From assembly GCA_028282785.1 (NCBI GenBank), contig JANQHE010000002.1, positions 1-64,000 on the forward strand: DNA of 64,000 nucleotides. Reading direction: 5' to 3'. Made by a program: the position numbers and the translations under genes. Below the pieces are notes generated by a model, which saw only the letters and a program-made list of their open reading frames with translations, was not told the origin of the DNA and made no database searches. Positions 1 to 8,098 of the stretch are shown piece after piece. Origin of the DNA: Bacteroidales bacterium (lineage in GTDB: Bacteria > Bacteroidota > Bacteroidia > Bacteroidales > UBA12077). The first letter of the stretch is position 1, and each line of letters opens with the position of its first letter.

Positions 1-27
1 ATAAATTAAAATTCAACAAAAAACTAT

Positions 28-63
28 AAAAAAAGAAGCTGTAAAACTTAATATACAGCTTCT
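28..63 (-). terminator. Intrinsic terminator of the SDR/DUF2867 gene
   Basis: A 10-bp inverted repeat (AGAAGCTGTA at 34-43, TACAGCTTCT at 54-63) is preceded on the + strand by an A tract, which is a U tract in the leftward transcript. It ends transcription of the gene at 189-1637. Confidence 0.75.
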
Positions 64-96
64 CAATTTTTATAGTTTACTTACTTCTGAAATTGC
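28..96 (-). repeat. Copy 1 of a dispersed terminator-containing repeat
   Basis: Read on the minus strand, this stretch carries GCAATTTCAGAAG (84-96), an AT spacer, then a hairpin whose arms and loop closely resemble those at 46384-46462. The 13-mer is identical in both copies and the loops are nearly the same. Both sit just 3' of a leftward gene. It could be the 3' part of a small RNA or a decayed mobile sequence; I cannot tell which. Confidence 0.4.
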
Positions 97-188
97 CTAT
101 AAACATAAAACAACGATCAGTACAAAACCGAAAGGTTAGTGAGCAAATCCGCTACTACTCATAAATGAGGCCGTTAAAAGGGTGTATT

Positions 189-1637
189 TTAATAAATCAT
201 ATCCTTATTTTTTCCAACTATTTTCTTCAACATACCATTAAATATCAGAAAATGAAAGGGCCATAACAGATACCAGTAAAGTCTGCCAGTTAATCCTTTT
301 GGCCTAAAAGTTGCCTTTTGAACAAAGATTTCATTGTTTTCAATGTTTTCTATTTTTAATTCCAACCATGCTTCTCCGGGTAGTTTCATTTCTGCAAATA
401 AAAGTAACCTTTTATCTTTTTTATTAGCCATAAGTACTCTCCAAAAGTCAAGTGCATCGCCAGTATAAATATTTTTTTGGTTAGTACGTCCTCTTCTTAA
501 GCCTACTCCACCAAAAATTTTATCGATAAAGCCTCTAATTTGCCACAAATAATTTGCAAAATACCATCCATTATCTCCTCCAATTTTCCAGATTTTATCT
601 ATTATCTCTTCACTCCTGCCTGTAACTATAGCTTTTCGTTTGTCTATAAAGCAGCCAAAACTTGGAACCTGTATATAATCTAAAATATTAGGATTATTGC
701 TTGCGATTAATGCATCTTTCCAACTCGAAACCACCATATTTTGTGCAATGGTAGAAAAAGAATCTCTAACGGCAGATTTGAAGTCAATTAATTTTATTCC
801 TAACTCATTAGCTAAATTATTCTTATTTGCAATAACCTCAACCTTCATGCTATTTACTAAATTCACAGCTAATTTATACGATGTAGCGGTTACAAAATAT
901 AACCAATATGAAGATAACCTGGGAGTCATAACAGGTAAAGTAATTATTAATCTTTTTAAACCCCTTTCTTCTGCAAATTTCAATAGCATATTTTTGTAGG
1001 TAAGTACTTCTGGGCCACCAATATCATAAGATTTATTAAATGTTGATATATTATTCATTATACCCGTTAAATATTGAATAACATTTTTAACTGCTATTGG
1101 TTGTGATCTTGTATTTAACCATTTGGGGGTAATCATTATTGGCAGTTTCTCAACTAAATCACGAATTATTTCAAAAGATGCACTACCCGATCCAATTATT
1201 ATTCCTGCTCGAAGTGTGGTAACCGGAATTTCAGAAGATTTTAAAATATTTTCGACGTTTTGTCTTGATGTTAAATGTTCTGATAAAAATTCGCTATTTA
1301 TTATACCACTTAAATATATTATTTGTTTTACTCCGGTCGACCTTAGGTATTTTATAAAATTGTGAGCAGTTATAGCTTCTACGTCAGAAAATCTACCTAT
1401 TGATTTTCCCATACTATGAATTAAGTAATAAGCTGCATCAACTTTAAAACTTAGTTTTGCATCCAGGGCTAAATTTTCGAAATCGATTTCAACAACTTCA
1501 ACATTCTGTTTATATTTACTTATATTGAATCGTCTTTTATCACGAACACAGCATATTATCTGATGACCTTGTTGATGTAACTCCTGCAACAACCTTTTTC
1601 CTATATAACCATTTGCTCCTGTTAATAAAATCTTCAT
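189..1637 (-). CDS. SDR family NAD(P)-dependent oxidoreductase with C-terminal DUF2867 domain
   Basis: The 482-residue protein opens with a Rossmann nucleotide-binding motif (TGANGYIGKRLL, residues 6-17), as in extended or atypical short-chain dehydrogenases. Roughly residues 1-300 form the NmrA/YbjT-like dehydrogenase part. The last 150 residues (from about KIWKIGGDNGWYFANYLW to the end) match the DUF2867 pattern commonly fused to it. The substrate is unknown; such proteins are usually predicted to act on a cofactor- or quinone-linked substrate in the cytoplasm. It is transcribed alone, away from terC, and ends at the hairpin at 28-63. The ATG start places the nucleotide-binding motif right at the N-terminus, as expected. 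Confidence 0.85.
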   Translation of the reverse strand: MKILLTGANGYIGKRLLQELHQQGHQIICCVRDKRRFNISKYKQNVEVVEIDFENLALDAKLSFKVDAAYYLIHSMGKSIGRFSDVEAITAHNFIKYLRSTGVKQIIYLSGIINSEFLSEHLTSRQNVENILKSSEIPVTTLRAGIIIGSGSASFEIIRDLVEKLPIMITPKWLNTRSQPIAVKNVIQYLTGIMNNISTFNKSYDIGGPEVLTYKNMLLKFAEERGLKRLIITLPVMTPRLSSYWLYFVTATSYKLAVNLVNSMKVEVIANKNNLANELGIKLIDFKSAVRDSFSTIAQNMVVSSWKDALIASNNPNILDYIQVPSFGCFIDKRKAIVTGRSEEIIDKIWKIGGDNGWYFANYLWQIRGFIDKIFGGVGLRRGRTNQKNIYTGDALDFWRVLMANKKDKRLLLFAEMKLPGEAWLELKIENIENNEIFVQKATFRPKGLTGRLYWYLLWPFHFLIFNGMLKKIVGKNKDMIY

Positions 1638-1701
1638 TACATTTGCAATTTTTTATCGTACAACTAAATTACTAAAACTAAGTTCATAAAAACTTAAGAT
1701 A

Positions 1702-2441
1702 ATGGAGTTTTTTTACCTTTGAAGCCGGAGTTGCATTAGCAACTTTAATGTTCCTTGAAATTGTTCTGGGTATTAATAATATCATTTTTATATCAATATT
1801 TTTTAGGAAAGCTTCCCAAAAATAAGCAAGCTGGCGCACGTACCTTTGGATTTGTAACGGCTTTAATTTTTAGGACTGTACTATTATTTGGAATAAACAG
1901 GATAATTAGTTTCTCAAAACCATTATTTTCTATTTTATCTTATGAAATTAGTGGAAAGGATTTAATTTTAGGCTTAGGTGTAATGTTTCTTTTAGGTAAA
2001 AGCACTTCAGAAATTCGCATAAAATTGAAGGCGATAATAAAGAAAACAAAAAAAGTTTATAGTATGTTTGGAGTTATATTACATATAGTAATAATAGATA
2101 TGATATTCTCTTTTGATTCAACATTGACAGCAGCAGGAATGATAAAACATTTAATAATAATGATTATAGCTATTTGTATTGCAAATGGAATTATGATATT
2201 GGCTTCTGGCTCTATAAGTATATTCGTTAATAATCACTCAACTTTACAAATGCTTGCATTATCCTTTTTGATTTTAATAGTTTTTATATTAATTCCGGAA
2301 TCTATTAACATGCATGTACCTAAAGGCTATATTTACTTCGCTGTATACTTTTCATTATTTGTTGAATTTTTAAACATACAATTAAGAAAGAATCAAAAAA
2401 AGTATAAAACCAAATACAACCTAATATTTATTACTTATTAA
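1702..2441 (+). pseudogene. TerC family integral membrane protein, N-terminus split by two +1 frameshifts
   Basis: From about 1803 to 2441 one frame encodes a TerC-like protein: GKLPKNKQAGARTFG, then a membrane segment with the hallmark acidic stretch DMIFSFDSTLTAAGM, ending in KGYIYFAVYFSLFVEFLN. The typical N-terminus is present in other frames: ATG at 1702 gives MEFF, then TFEAGVALATLMFLEIVLG one frame over, then GKLPKN a further frame over. Each switch falls in a T tract (T7 at 1708-1714, T6 at 1799-1804) and removing one T from each restores a single TerC frame. The uninterrupted reading frame has only a TTG at 1755 and lacks the conserved first helix. It is either a real lesion or two homopolymer sequencing errors. 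TerC proteins are linked to metal export or metalation and tellurite resistance. Confidence 0.7.
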
Positions 2442-2517
2442 ACATCTTTATAATTAATTTGTTATCAATTTAACAATTTATCAAATAAGCACTTAATCTA
2501 ACATCTAACTAACTTTA

Positions 2518-3027
2518 ATGAAACCTATTGGAATATTCTACGGCTCCTCAACTGGTAACACCAAAAAAATTGCAGAAAATATTAAATCTAACCTTGAGCC
2601 AGGACTAGTCGATATATACGATGTAAAATATGTTAAAATTAGTGATATTGAGAAATATGAAAATATTATTCTGGGTTCTTCAACATGGGGAGAAGGAATT
2701 CTTCAGGTTGATTTTGAAAGATTTCTGTATGATGTTTTGAAGTTTGCCAATTTAAAAGGTAAAAAAATTGCTATTTTTGGAACTGGTGACTCTGCGGTTT
2801 ATCCTAAGTCATTTGCGGATTCTATAGGTATTATTTTTGAAGCCTTAGAAGGCAAAGGCGTAATTTTTGTTGGCGAATTTCCTACAGAAGGTTATGAGTT
2901 TGTTTCATCATTATCAATTTTTGGTGATAAATTCGTTGGTTTGCCTCTTGATGATGACTCTGAGGAAGAACAGAATAAATTACGAATAGCCCTTTGGACA
3001 GAGATTTTAAAAACAGATATGAATTAA
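2518..3027 (+). CDS. fldA: Flavodoxin (long-chain, FldA type)
   Basis: This 169-residue FMN-binding electron carrier shows the phosphate loop GSSTGNTKKIA (residues 9-19), the first FMN loop SSTWGEG (about 54-60) and the second, FGTGDSAVYPKSFADS (about 87-102). An insertion before the C-terminal strand makes it the long-chain type. It would shuttle low-potential electrons in the cytoplasm, replacing ferredoxin under iron limitation, and could serve the ferredoxin-dependent enzyme encoded at 37.5 kb (inference). The gene following it is a second, more divergent flavodoxin-fold protein in the same orientation, 63 bp away. Confidence 0.9.
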   Translation: MKPIGIFYGSSTGNTKKIAENIKSNLEPGLVDIYDVKYVKISDIEKYENIILGSSTWGEGILQVDFERFLYDVLKFANLKGKKIAIFGTGDSAVYPKSFADSIGIIFEALEGKGVIFVGEFPTEGYEFVSSLSIFGDKFVGLPLDDDSEEEQNKLRIALWTEILKTDMN

Positions 3028-3090
3028 TTAATTTGGCTTAGTTTCTCAACAAAATAGTATATATTTATTACCTTCATTAAAGAATATATC

Positions 3091-3570
3091 ATGAAATTTG
3101 CAATCATATATGCCACTAAACACGGTTGTACTAATAAATGTGCACATACATTAGCTAACAATCTTGATATTAATACGGCACTTTTTAATATTGAAACTGA
3201 TAAAAACATAAATATTAGTAATTATGATTCAATAATTTTAGGCGGCTCTATCCATGCTGGAGCCGTAAATAAAAAACTATCCGGTTTTATGGAAAAAAAC
3301 CTGAATATTCTTTTACAAAAGAATTTGGGCCTTTTTATTTGTTGTATGTTTGAAGGCGACCAGGCTTTGGAGCAATTTCGAAATGCTTTTCCGGAATCAA
3401 TTAGAAATAAAGCGGAAGCACATGGACTTTTTGGAGGAGAATTAACTTTAGAAAAAATGAATCTTTTTGAAAAAGCTATTATTAAAAAAATAGCAAACGT
3501 GGAAGAAAACGTTTCAAAAATTAATTATTCTAATATTAAAGCATTTGCAGAAAAAATGAAATCACAATAA
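3091..3570 (+). CDS. Flavodoxin-domain protein, HemG-like
   Basis: The 159-residue protein starts with a flavodoxin-like phosphate loop (YATKHGCTNKCA, residues 8-19) and has the GGSIHAGAVNKKLSGF segment typical of the flavodoxin_5/HemG group, which includes menaquinone-dependent protoporphyrinogen oxidase of enterobacteria. It is somewhat shorter than HemG and its CCMFEGDQALEQF region departs from that of characterised HemG, so heme biosynthesis is possible but unproven. It probably binds FMN in the cytoplasm. It lies downstream of fldA and may be co-transcribed with it. Confidence 0.75.
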   Translation: MKFAIIYATKHGCTNKCAHTLANNLDINTALFNIETDKNINISNYDSIILGGSIHAGAVNKKLSGFMEKNLNILLQKNLGLFICCMFEGDQALEQFRNAFPESIRNKAEAHGLFGGELTLEKMNLFEKAIIKKIANVEENVSKINYSNIKAFAEKMKSQ

Positions 3571-3694
3571 CTGATTTTATGAATTACTAGATCTTCACAT
3601 CTTATTAAAACCTTATAAATATTATGAAATCTAAGGGCAATATTATAAATTGCACGTTCATTATTCATTCTAAAAACTCTAAAAACTAAATACT

Positions 3695-5341
3695 ATGAAA
3701 CAACAATTATCAAATCTTATTCTTGCAATTTTGTCTGTTGCAATTATTGCCGGATGTGGAAATCAAACAAAAGAAATGAAAACCGATAGCGAACTTCAAA
3801 AGAAAGTGGATGAATTTGTGGAAGTTGAGCTTACTTCTGACATAAGCCATTTATCTGATAATCAAAAAGTAATGTTAAGTTATTTATTTGAAGCTGCAAA
3901 ACTAATGGAAGATATTTTCTGGAAAGAGGCATATGGTGATAGAGAAGCTCTGTTAGCAAGCCTGGATGACCAAGCGGCTAAGGATTTTGTTAAAATTAAT
4001 TATGGTCCGTGGGAAAGATTAAATAATAACAAACCATTTTTGAAGGGTTTTGGTGAAAAACCTGCTGGAGCCCAATTCTATCCTACTGATATGACAAAGG
4101 AAGAATTTGAGGCATTAGAAGCTGAAGACAAAACAAGCTTATATACCCTGGTAAAAAGAGATGAAAATGGAAAACTGTATACGGTTCCTTACCATAAAGC
4201 CTTTAAAGAAGAGACAAATAAGGCAATTGAGTTAATTAAAAAAGCCGCTGAGTTAGCAGAAGATGAAGGTTTTAAAAAATATTTAGAATTAAGAGTAGAG
4301 GCTTTAGCTACCGATGATTACTTTGAAAGCGATCTGGCATGGATGAGTATGAAAAACAATAAAATCGATTTCATAGTTGGTCCGATTGAAAATTATGAAG
4401 ATGCATTATATGGTTATAAAGCTGCACATGAATCATTTATATTAATAAAAGACCTTGAATGGAGTGAAAAACTCACAAAATTTGCAGCTTTATTGCCAGA
4501 ACTTCAAAAAAGTTTACCTGTTGCTGACGAATATAAAGCAGAAGTTCCCGGAAGCGATTCAGATTTAGGTGCTTATGATGCTGTATATTATGCAGGTGAC
4601 TGTAATGCCGGAAGTAAAACAATAGCTATTAACCTTCCTAACGATGAAAGAGTCCATATTGAAAAAGGTAGTAGAAAATTACAGCTTAAAAACTCGATGA
4701 GATACAAATTCGATAAAATCCTTGTTCCCATCAGCCATATGCTTATTAATGAAGAACAACGCCAACATGTAAAATTTGATGCATTTTTTGAAAATACAAT
4801 GTTCCACGAAGTTGCGCATGGTTTAGGTATAAAAAACACAATTAACGGCAAAGGAACTGTTCGTGAGGCAATTAAAGAACAGTACAGCGCCTTGGAAGAA
4901 GGTAAAGCTGATATTTTAGGTTTATTCATGGTAGTTAAGCTGGCCGAAATGGGTGAATTAGGCGAAAAAGATTTGATGGATAATTATGTAACCTTTATGG
5001 CTGGATTATTTAGATCTATTCGTTTTGGAGCAGCAAGTTCTCATGGAAAAGCCAATATGGTTAGATTTAATTATTTTGCCGAACAAGGAGCATTTACCAG
5101 AGATGAAACAACCGGAACTTACAAAGTTGATTTTGATAAGATGACCGAAGCAATGAACTCTCTTGGAGAGAAAATATTAGTTATACAAGGTAATGGCGAT
5201 TATGATGCTGCAAAAGCAATGGTTGAGGAACTAGGAGTTATCAAAGAACAACTTCAATCTGATCTTAATAGAATAAACGAAGCTGGAATACCAAGAGATA
5301 TCAGATTCAAACAAGGAAAAGAGATTCTTGGCTTGAACTAA
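3695..5341 (+). CDS. Zinc-dependent peptidase lipoprotein, M49 (dipeptidyl-peptidase III) family
   Basis: The 548-residue protein has a lipoprotein signal peptide with lipobox IIAGC (Cys21), so it is probably membrane-anchored. The catalytic site fits family M49: a zinc motif H371-E372-V-A-H375 and a second motif E401-E402-G-K-A-D supplying the third ligand. Many eukaryotic M49 enzymes have HELLGH; the shorter HEVAH form occurs in bacterial relatives. M49 enzymes release dipeptides from the N-terminus of oligopeptides, and the lipid anchor suggests peptide processing in the envelope. It is monocistronic: a 120-bp gap precedes it and a strong terminator follows. Confidence 0.85.
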   Translation: MKQQLSNLILAILSVAIIAGCGNQTKEMKTDSELQKKVDEFVEVELTSDISHLSDNQKVMLSYLFEAAKLMEDIFWKEAYGDREALLASLDDQAAKDFVKINYGPWERLNNNKPFLKGFGEKPAGAQFYPTDMTKEEFEALEAEDKTSLYTLVKRDENGKLYTVPYHKAFKEETNKAIELIKKAAELAEDEGFKKYLELRVEALATDDYFESDLAWMSMKNNKIDFIVGPIENYEDALYGYKAAHESFILIKDLEWSEKLTKFAALLPELQKSLPVADEYKAEVPGSDSDLGAYDAVYYAGDCNAGSKTIAINLPNDERVHIEKGSRKLQLKNSMRYKFDKILVPISHMLINEEQRQHVKFDAFFENTMFHEVAHGLGIKNTINGKGTVREAIKEQYSALEEGKADILGLFMVVKLAEMGELGEKDLMDNYVTFMAGLFRSIRFGAASSHGKANMVRFNYFAEQGAFTRDETTGTYKVDFDKMTEAMNSLGEKILVIQGNGDYDAAKAMVEELGVIKEQLQSDLNRINEAGIPRDIRFKQGKEILGLN

Positions 5342-5360
5342 AACAATATTTTAAGTAAAA

Positions 5361-5396
5361 AAAGGTTCAATAATTAATTATTGAACCTTTTTTTTT
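5361..5396 (+). terminator. Strong intrinsic terminator after the M49 peptidase gene
   Basis: A perfect 30-bp palindrome (AAAGGTTCAATAATT and its complement, 5361-5390) runs into a T tract to 5396. It separates the peptidase gene from the outer-membrane protein gene that starts only 12 bp later. Confidence 0.9.
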
Positions 5397-5407
5397 AATA
5401 TTGGCAA

Positions 5408-7300
5408 ATGAAATTTACATTTCTGAAATATTATCTCGTACTCCTGATTTTTGCTCCTTTCACTTTATATGCGCAAATAAATAATACAAAAAGTGATATT
5501 TCGGACGCTATAACAAATAAAAATCTTAAAGATAGCCTTTATATAACCAATCAAATTAAGTCTGATCAGTTCTACGATACTTTATATACAATTGCTTCCA
5601 AAAATAATATTACCAAGGCCGCTTTGGGATTATTATTAGTAAACGAACCCAAATCAGGTAAATATATTGGTATTGAAGATGTTAGAAATGAAGAATATTA
5701 TAACCTTTATCGAGGTAAAACAATACGTAACATTGAAATTTTAAAACTTGATATATTTGGTCCCACTTTCACTGATACCTCAAATGTTAGCACAAAATGG
5801 CTCGATAGGTTTGGTAATAATACACATGTTAAAACGCGTGAATTTATAATTAGAAATAATTTGTTTTTTACAGAAGGCGATTCAATAGATCCAACCCTTT
5901 TAACCGATAATGAAAGATTACTGCGTTCGCTAAACTATCTTAAAGATGCTTCTATACAAATAGCCGAAATTCCTGAATCCCCAAATCAAGTTGATATTCT
6001 TATTGTTACGAAAGACGTGTATTCAGCAGGTTTTTATGTTGATTTACAAGATTTAGAATCAGGAATTATAGAGATTTATGAAAACAATTTAGCCGGTGTT
6101 GGGCACAAATTTCAGGGAAGTATATTTGTAAATTCAGCAGAAGATCCTCCGACTGGATATGAATTTAACTACACTATTAATAACATTGCCGGTTCTTTTA
6201 TTAAGTCGAACGTTAAATATATTAAAGCATTTGAAACTGAAAGAATAGGTTTAGAACTTTCTCGTAATTTCTACAGTTATAAGACTAAATGGGCAGGGGG
6301 AATTAAAATTTATCAGAATTCCACAGTAGAAGATATCAAAAAAACTGATACAACATTAAATGATATAAGATTAAATTATTCAACGCAAGATATTTGGTTG
6401 GGAAGAGCCTTTTTAATTGGAACAAAAAACTGGCAATATACTAATAAAACCAGGCTTGTTTTTGGTATTCGATATATAAATAACAGTTTTCGCAAAGGGC
6501 CTGAGGTTAGCGAAAGGTACAATTTTCAATATCATGACAATCAGATACTTTTAGGTAGTTTTGCATTTTCCCGCCAACGTTACTATAAATCAAATTTGAT
6601 ATATGGATTTGGTACAACAGAGGATATTCCAATAGGATGTCTTGCCCAGTTAAACCTTGGCCTAGAAAAAGGTGAGTTTTTTAAAAGACCATACTTCGGA
6701 CTACGATTATCAAGAGGTATCTATTATCCTAAAATAGGATATTTAAATCTTCATACTGAATTTGGAGGTTTATATTATCAAGAAAAGTTAGAACAGGGTG
6801 TTATCAATTTCTCTGGCCAAGCTATTAGTAACTTGCATTACTACAACCGGTTAAAACTTCGTGAATTTCTTAGCTTCAACTATACAAGAGGAATTAATCG
6901 TTTCAGTGATGAAAAGATCTATTTTAATAAGGATGATATAGGGGGATTATCAAGCGATTATTTATTTGGTTTTCAAAAATTATCTTTCCTTTCAGAAATA
7001 GTTGTATTTTCAAATATTTATCTGTATAACTTTAGACTTTTATTCTTAGGTTTTGGTGATTTGGGGTTTATCGGATCAGAAAACAAAGTGATATTTAACA
7101 ATAAGCTTTACTCAGGTATTGGATTAGGTGTAAGAGTAAGAAATGAAAACCTTGTATTTAAAACTTTCCAGCTTAGATTAGCTTATTATCCAATAGTTCC
7201 TAAAGATGTTAATCATTTCAATATTTTCACTTCAGGTGAGAATACACAACAACCGATAAATTTTGAACCAACTCAACCTAACATTGTAAATTATGAATAA
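5408..7300 (+). CDS. Outer-membrane beta-barrel protein with POTRA-like segment (Omp85/BamA-TamA-like)
   Basis: The 630-residue protein has a cleavable signal peptide (about residues 1-23, ending LYAQ). Residues about 125-205 look like a POTRA module: VKTREFIIRNNLFFTEGD is followed by LLTDNERLLRSLNYLKDASI and VDILIVTKDVYS, the pattern seen just before the barrel in BamA/TamA proteins. The rest is alternating amphipathic strands, as in a barrel. Compared with BamA (about 800 residues, five POTRA domains) it is small, so it is more likely an auxiliary Omp85-like protein than BamA itself. A weak TAnnTTTG-like element (TAATATTG, 5397-5404) would give an almost leaderless mRNA. Confidence 0.7.
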   Translation: MKFTFLKYYLVLLIFAPFTLYAQINNTKSDISDAITNKNLKDSLYITNQIKSDQFYDTLYTIASKNNITKAALGLLLVNEPKSGKYIGIEDVRNEEYYNLYRGKTIRNIEILKLDIFGPTFTDTSNVSTKWLDRFGNNTHVKTREFIIRNNLFFTEGDSIDPTLLTDNERLLRSLNYLKDASIQIAEIPESPNQVDILIVTKDVYSAGFYVDLQDLESGIIEIYENNLAGVGHKFQGSIFVNSAEDPPTGYEFNYTINNIAGSFIKSNVKYIKAFETERIGLELSRNFYSYKTKWAGGIKIYQNSTVEDIKKTDTTLNDIRLNYSTQDIWLGRAFLIGTKNWQYTNKTRLVFGIRYINNSFRKGPEVSERYNFQYHDNQILLGSFAFSRQRYYKSNLIYGFGTTEDIPIGCLAQLNLGLEKGEFFKRPYFGLRLSRGIYYPKIGYLNLHTEFGGLYYQEKLEQGVINFSGQAISNLHYYNRLKLREFLSFNYTRGINRFSDEKIYFNKDDIGGLSSDYLFGFQKLSFLSEIVVFSNIYLYNFRLLFLGFGDLGFIGSENKVIFNNKLYSGIGLGVRVRNENLVFKTFQLRLAYYPIVPKDVNHFNIFTSGENTQQPINFEPTQPNIVNYE

Positions 7301-7332
7301 TTAATTTATAATCATTCTAAATATTTTTATTG

Positions 7333-7358
7333 AACAAAGACATATACTCTTTGTTTTA
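7333..7358 (+). terminator. Weak candidate terminator after the Omp85-like gene
   Basis: An 8-bp inverted repeat (AACAAAGA at 7333-7340, TCTTTGTT at 7348-7355) with a short T run follows the stop at 7300. The stem is AT-rich, so it is weak. Confidence 0.35.
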
Positions 7359-7407
7359 CTTCCAAATCATTCAATAAATTAATTCAAATCATTAAAAATT
7401 AAATTTT

Positions 7408-8037
7408 ATGTCAGTATTAGTAGGAAAAAAAGCACCGAACTTTAGTACGGATGCTGTTATTAATGGTAATGAAATAGTTGAAAACTTTTCGTTAGAACAA
7501 TATCTGGATAAAAAATATGTTTTATTCTTTTTCTATCCAGCCGATTTCACATTTGTTTGCCCAACTGAAATTCTTGCATTCCAAGATAGAATGAAAGAAT
7601 TTGAAGATAGAAATGTAGCAGTTATTGGATGTTCAGTTGACTCTGCATTTTCACATTGGAAATGGCTACAAACTGAGTTAAATGATGGAGGAATAAAAGG
7701 AGTAAAATACCCACTTGTAGCAGATTTATCTAAAACAATTTCTGAAAATTACGATGTATTAGCAGGTCATTATGATTATTCTGAGAACGGCGAGAGCACT
7801 TTTCATGGAGTACCTCAGTCATACAGAGGTCTTTTCTTAATTGATAAAGAAGGCACTGTAAGACATCAAGTTGTTAATGATATGCCATTAGGAAGAAGTG
7901 TTGATGAAGCTTTAAGAATGATTGATGCATTACAATATTTCGAAGAAAATGGTGAAGTTTGCCCGGCAAACTGGAAAAAAGGTGACAAAGCGTTGAAACC
8001 AACACAAGAAGGAATCTCTGATTATTTAAGTAATTAA
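7408..8037 (+). CDS. ahpC: Peroxiredoxin, typical 2-Cys (AhpC/TSA) class
   Basis: The 209-residue thiol peroxidase reduces hydrogen peroxide and alkyl hydroperoxides. The peroxidatic cysteine lies in FYPADFTFVCPTE (Cys51) and the resolving cysteine in GEVCPANW (Cys185), the arrangement of typical 2-Cys enzymes that form intersubunit disulfides. The segment HGVPQSYRGLFLIDKEG and the C-terminal tail fit the Prx1/AhpC subgroup. No ahpF flavoprotein is adjacent, so the electron donor (AhpF or thioredoxin) is unknown. It is flanked by its own intergenic region and a strong terminator, so it is probably monocistronic and cytoplasmic. Confidence 0.93.
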   Translation: MSVLVGKKAPNFSTDAVINGNEIVENFSLEQYLDKKYVLFFFYPADFTFVCPTEILAFQDRMKEFEDRNVAVIGCSVDSAFSHWKWLQTELNDGGIKGVKYPLVADLSKTISENYDVLAGHYDYSENGESTFHGVPQSYRGLFLIDKEGTVRHQVVNDMPLGRSVDEALRMIDALQYFEENGEVCPANWKKGDKALKPTQEGISDYLSN

Positions 8038-8058
8038 TAAATATTTTTCTCTTGTAGA

Positions 8059-8087
8059 AAAGCATTTCAGATCGAAATGCTTTTTTT
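8059..8087 (+). terminator. Intrinsic terminator of the peroxiredoxin gene
   Basis: The stem AAAGCATTTC (8059-8068) / GAAATGCTTT (8074-8083) with loop AGATC runs into a T tract (8081-8087). The T tract overlaps the start of the promoter element of the next gene. Confidence 0.9.
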
Positions 8088-8094
8088 ATTTTTG
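8087..8094 (+). promoter_or_regulatory. TAnnTTTG promoter element of pabB-tilS
   Basis: TATTTTTG fits the Bacteroidota -7 consensus TAnnTTTG exactly. It ends four bases before the pabB ATG (8099), so the transcript would be leaderless or nearly so. Confidence 0.55.
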
Positions 8095-8098
8095 CATT

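Noticed and set aside
1..188. tRNA or tmRNA-like structure at the left edge
   Set aside because: Besides the terminator hairpin there is no cloverleaf, T-loop or CCA-type end, so only the terminator and repeat are reported.
1702..1804. Programmed ribosomal frameshifting in terC
   Set aside because: Two separate +1 events in plain T tracts, with no stimulatory structure and no known regulatory frameshift in this family, fit sequencing error or mutation better.
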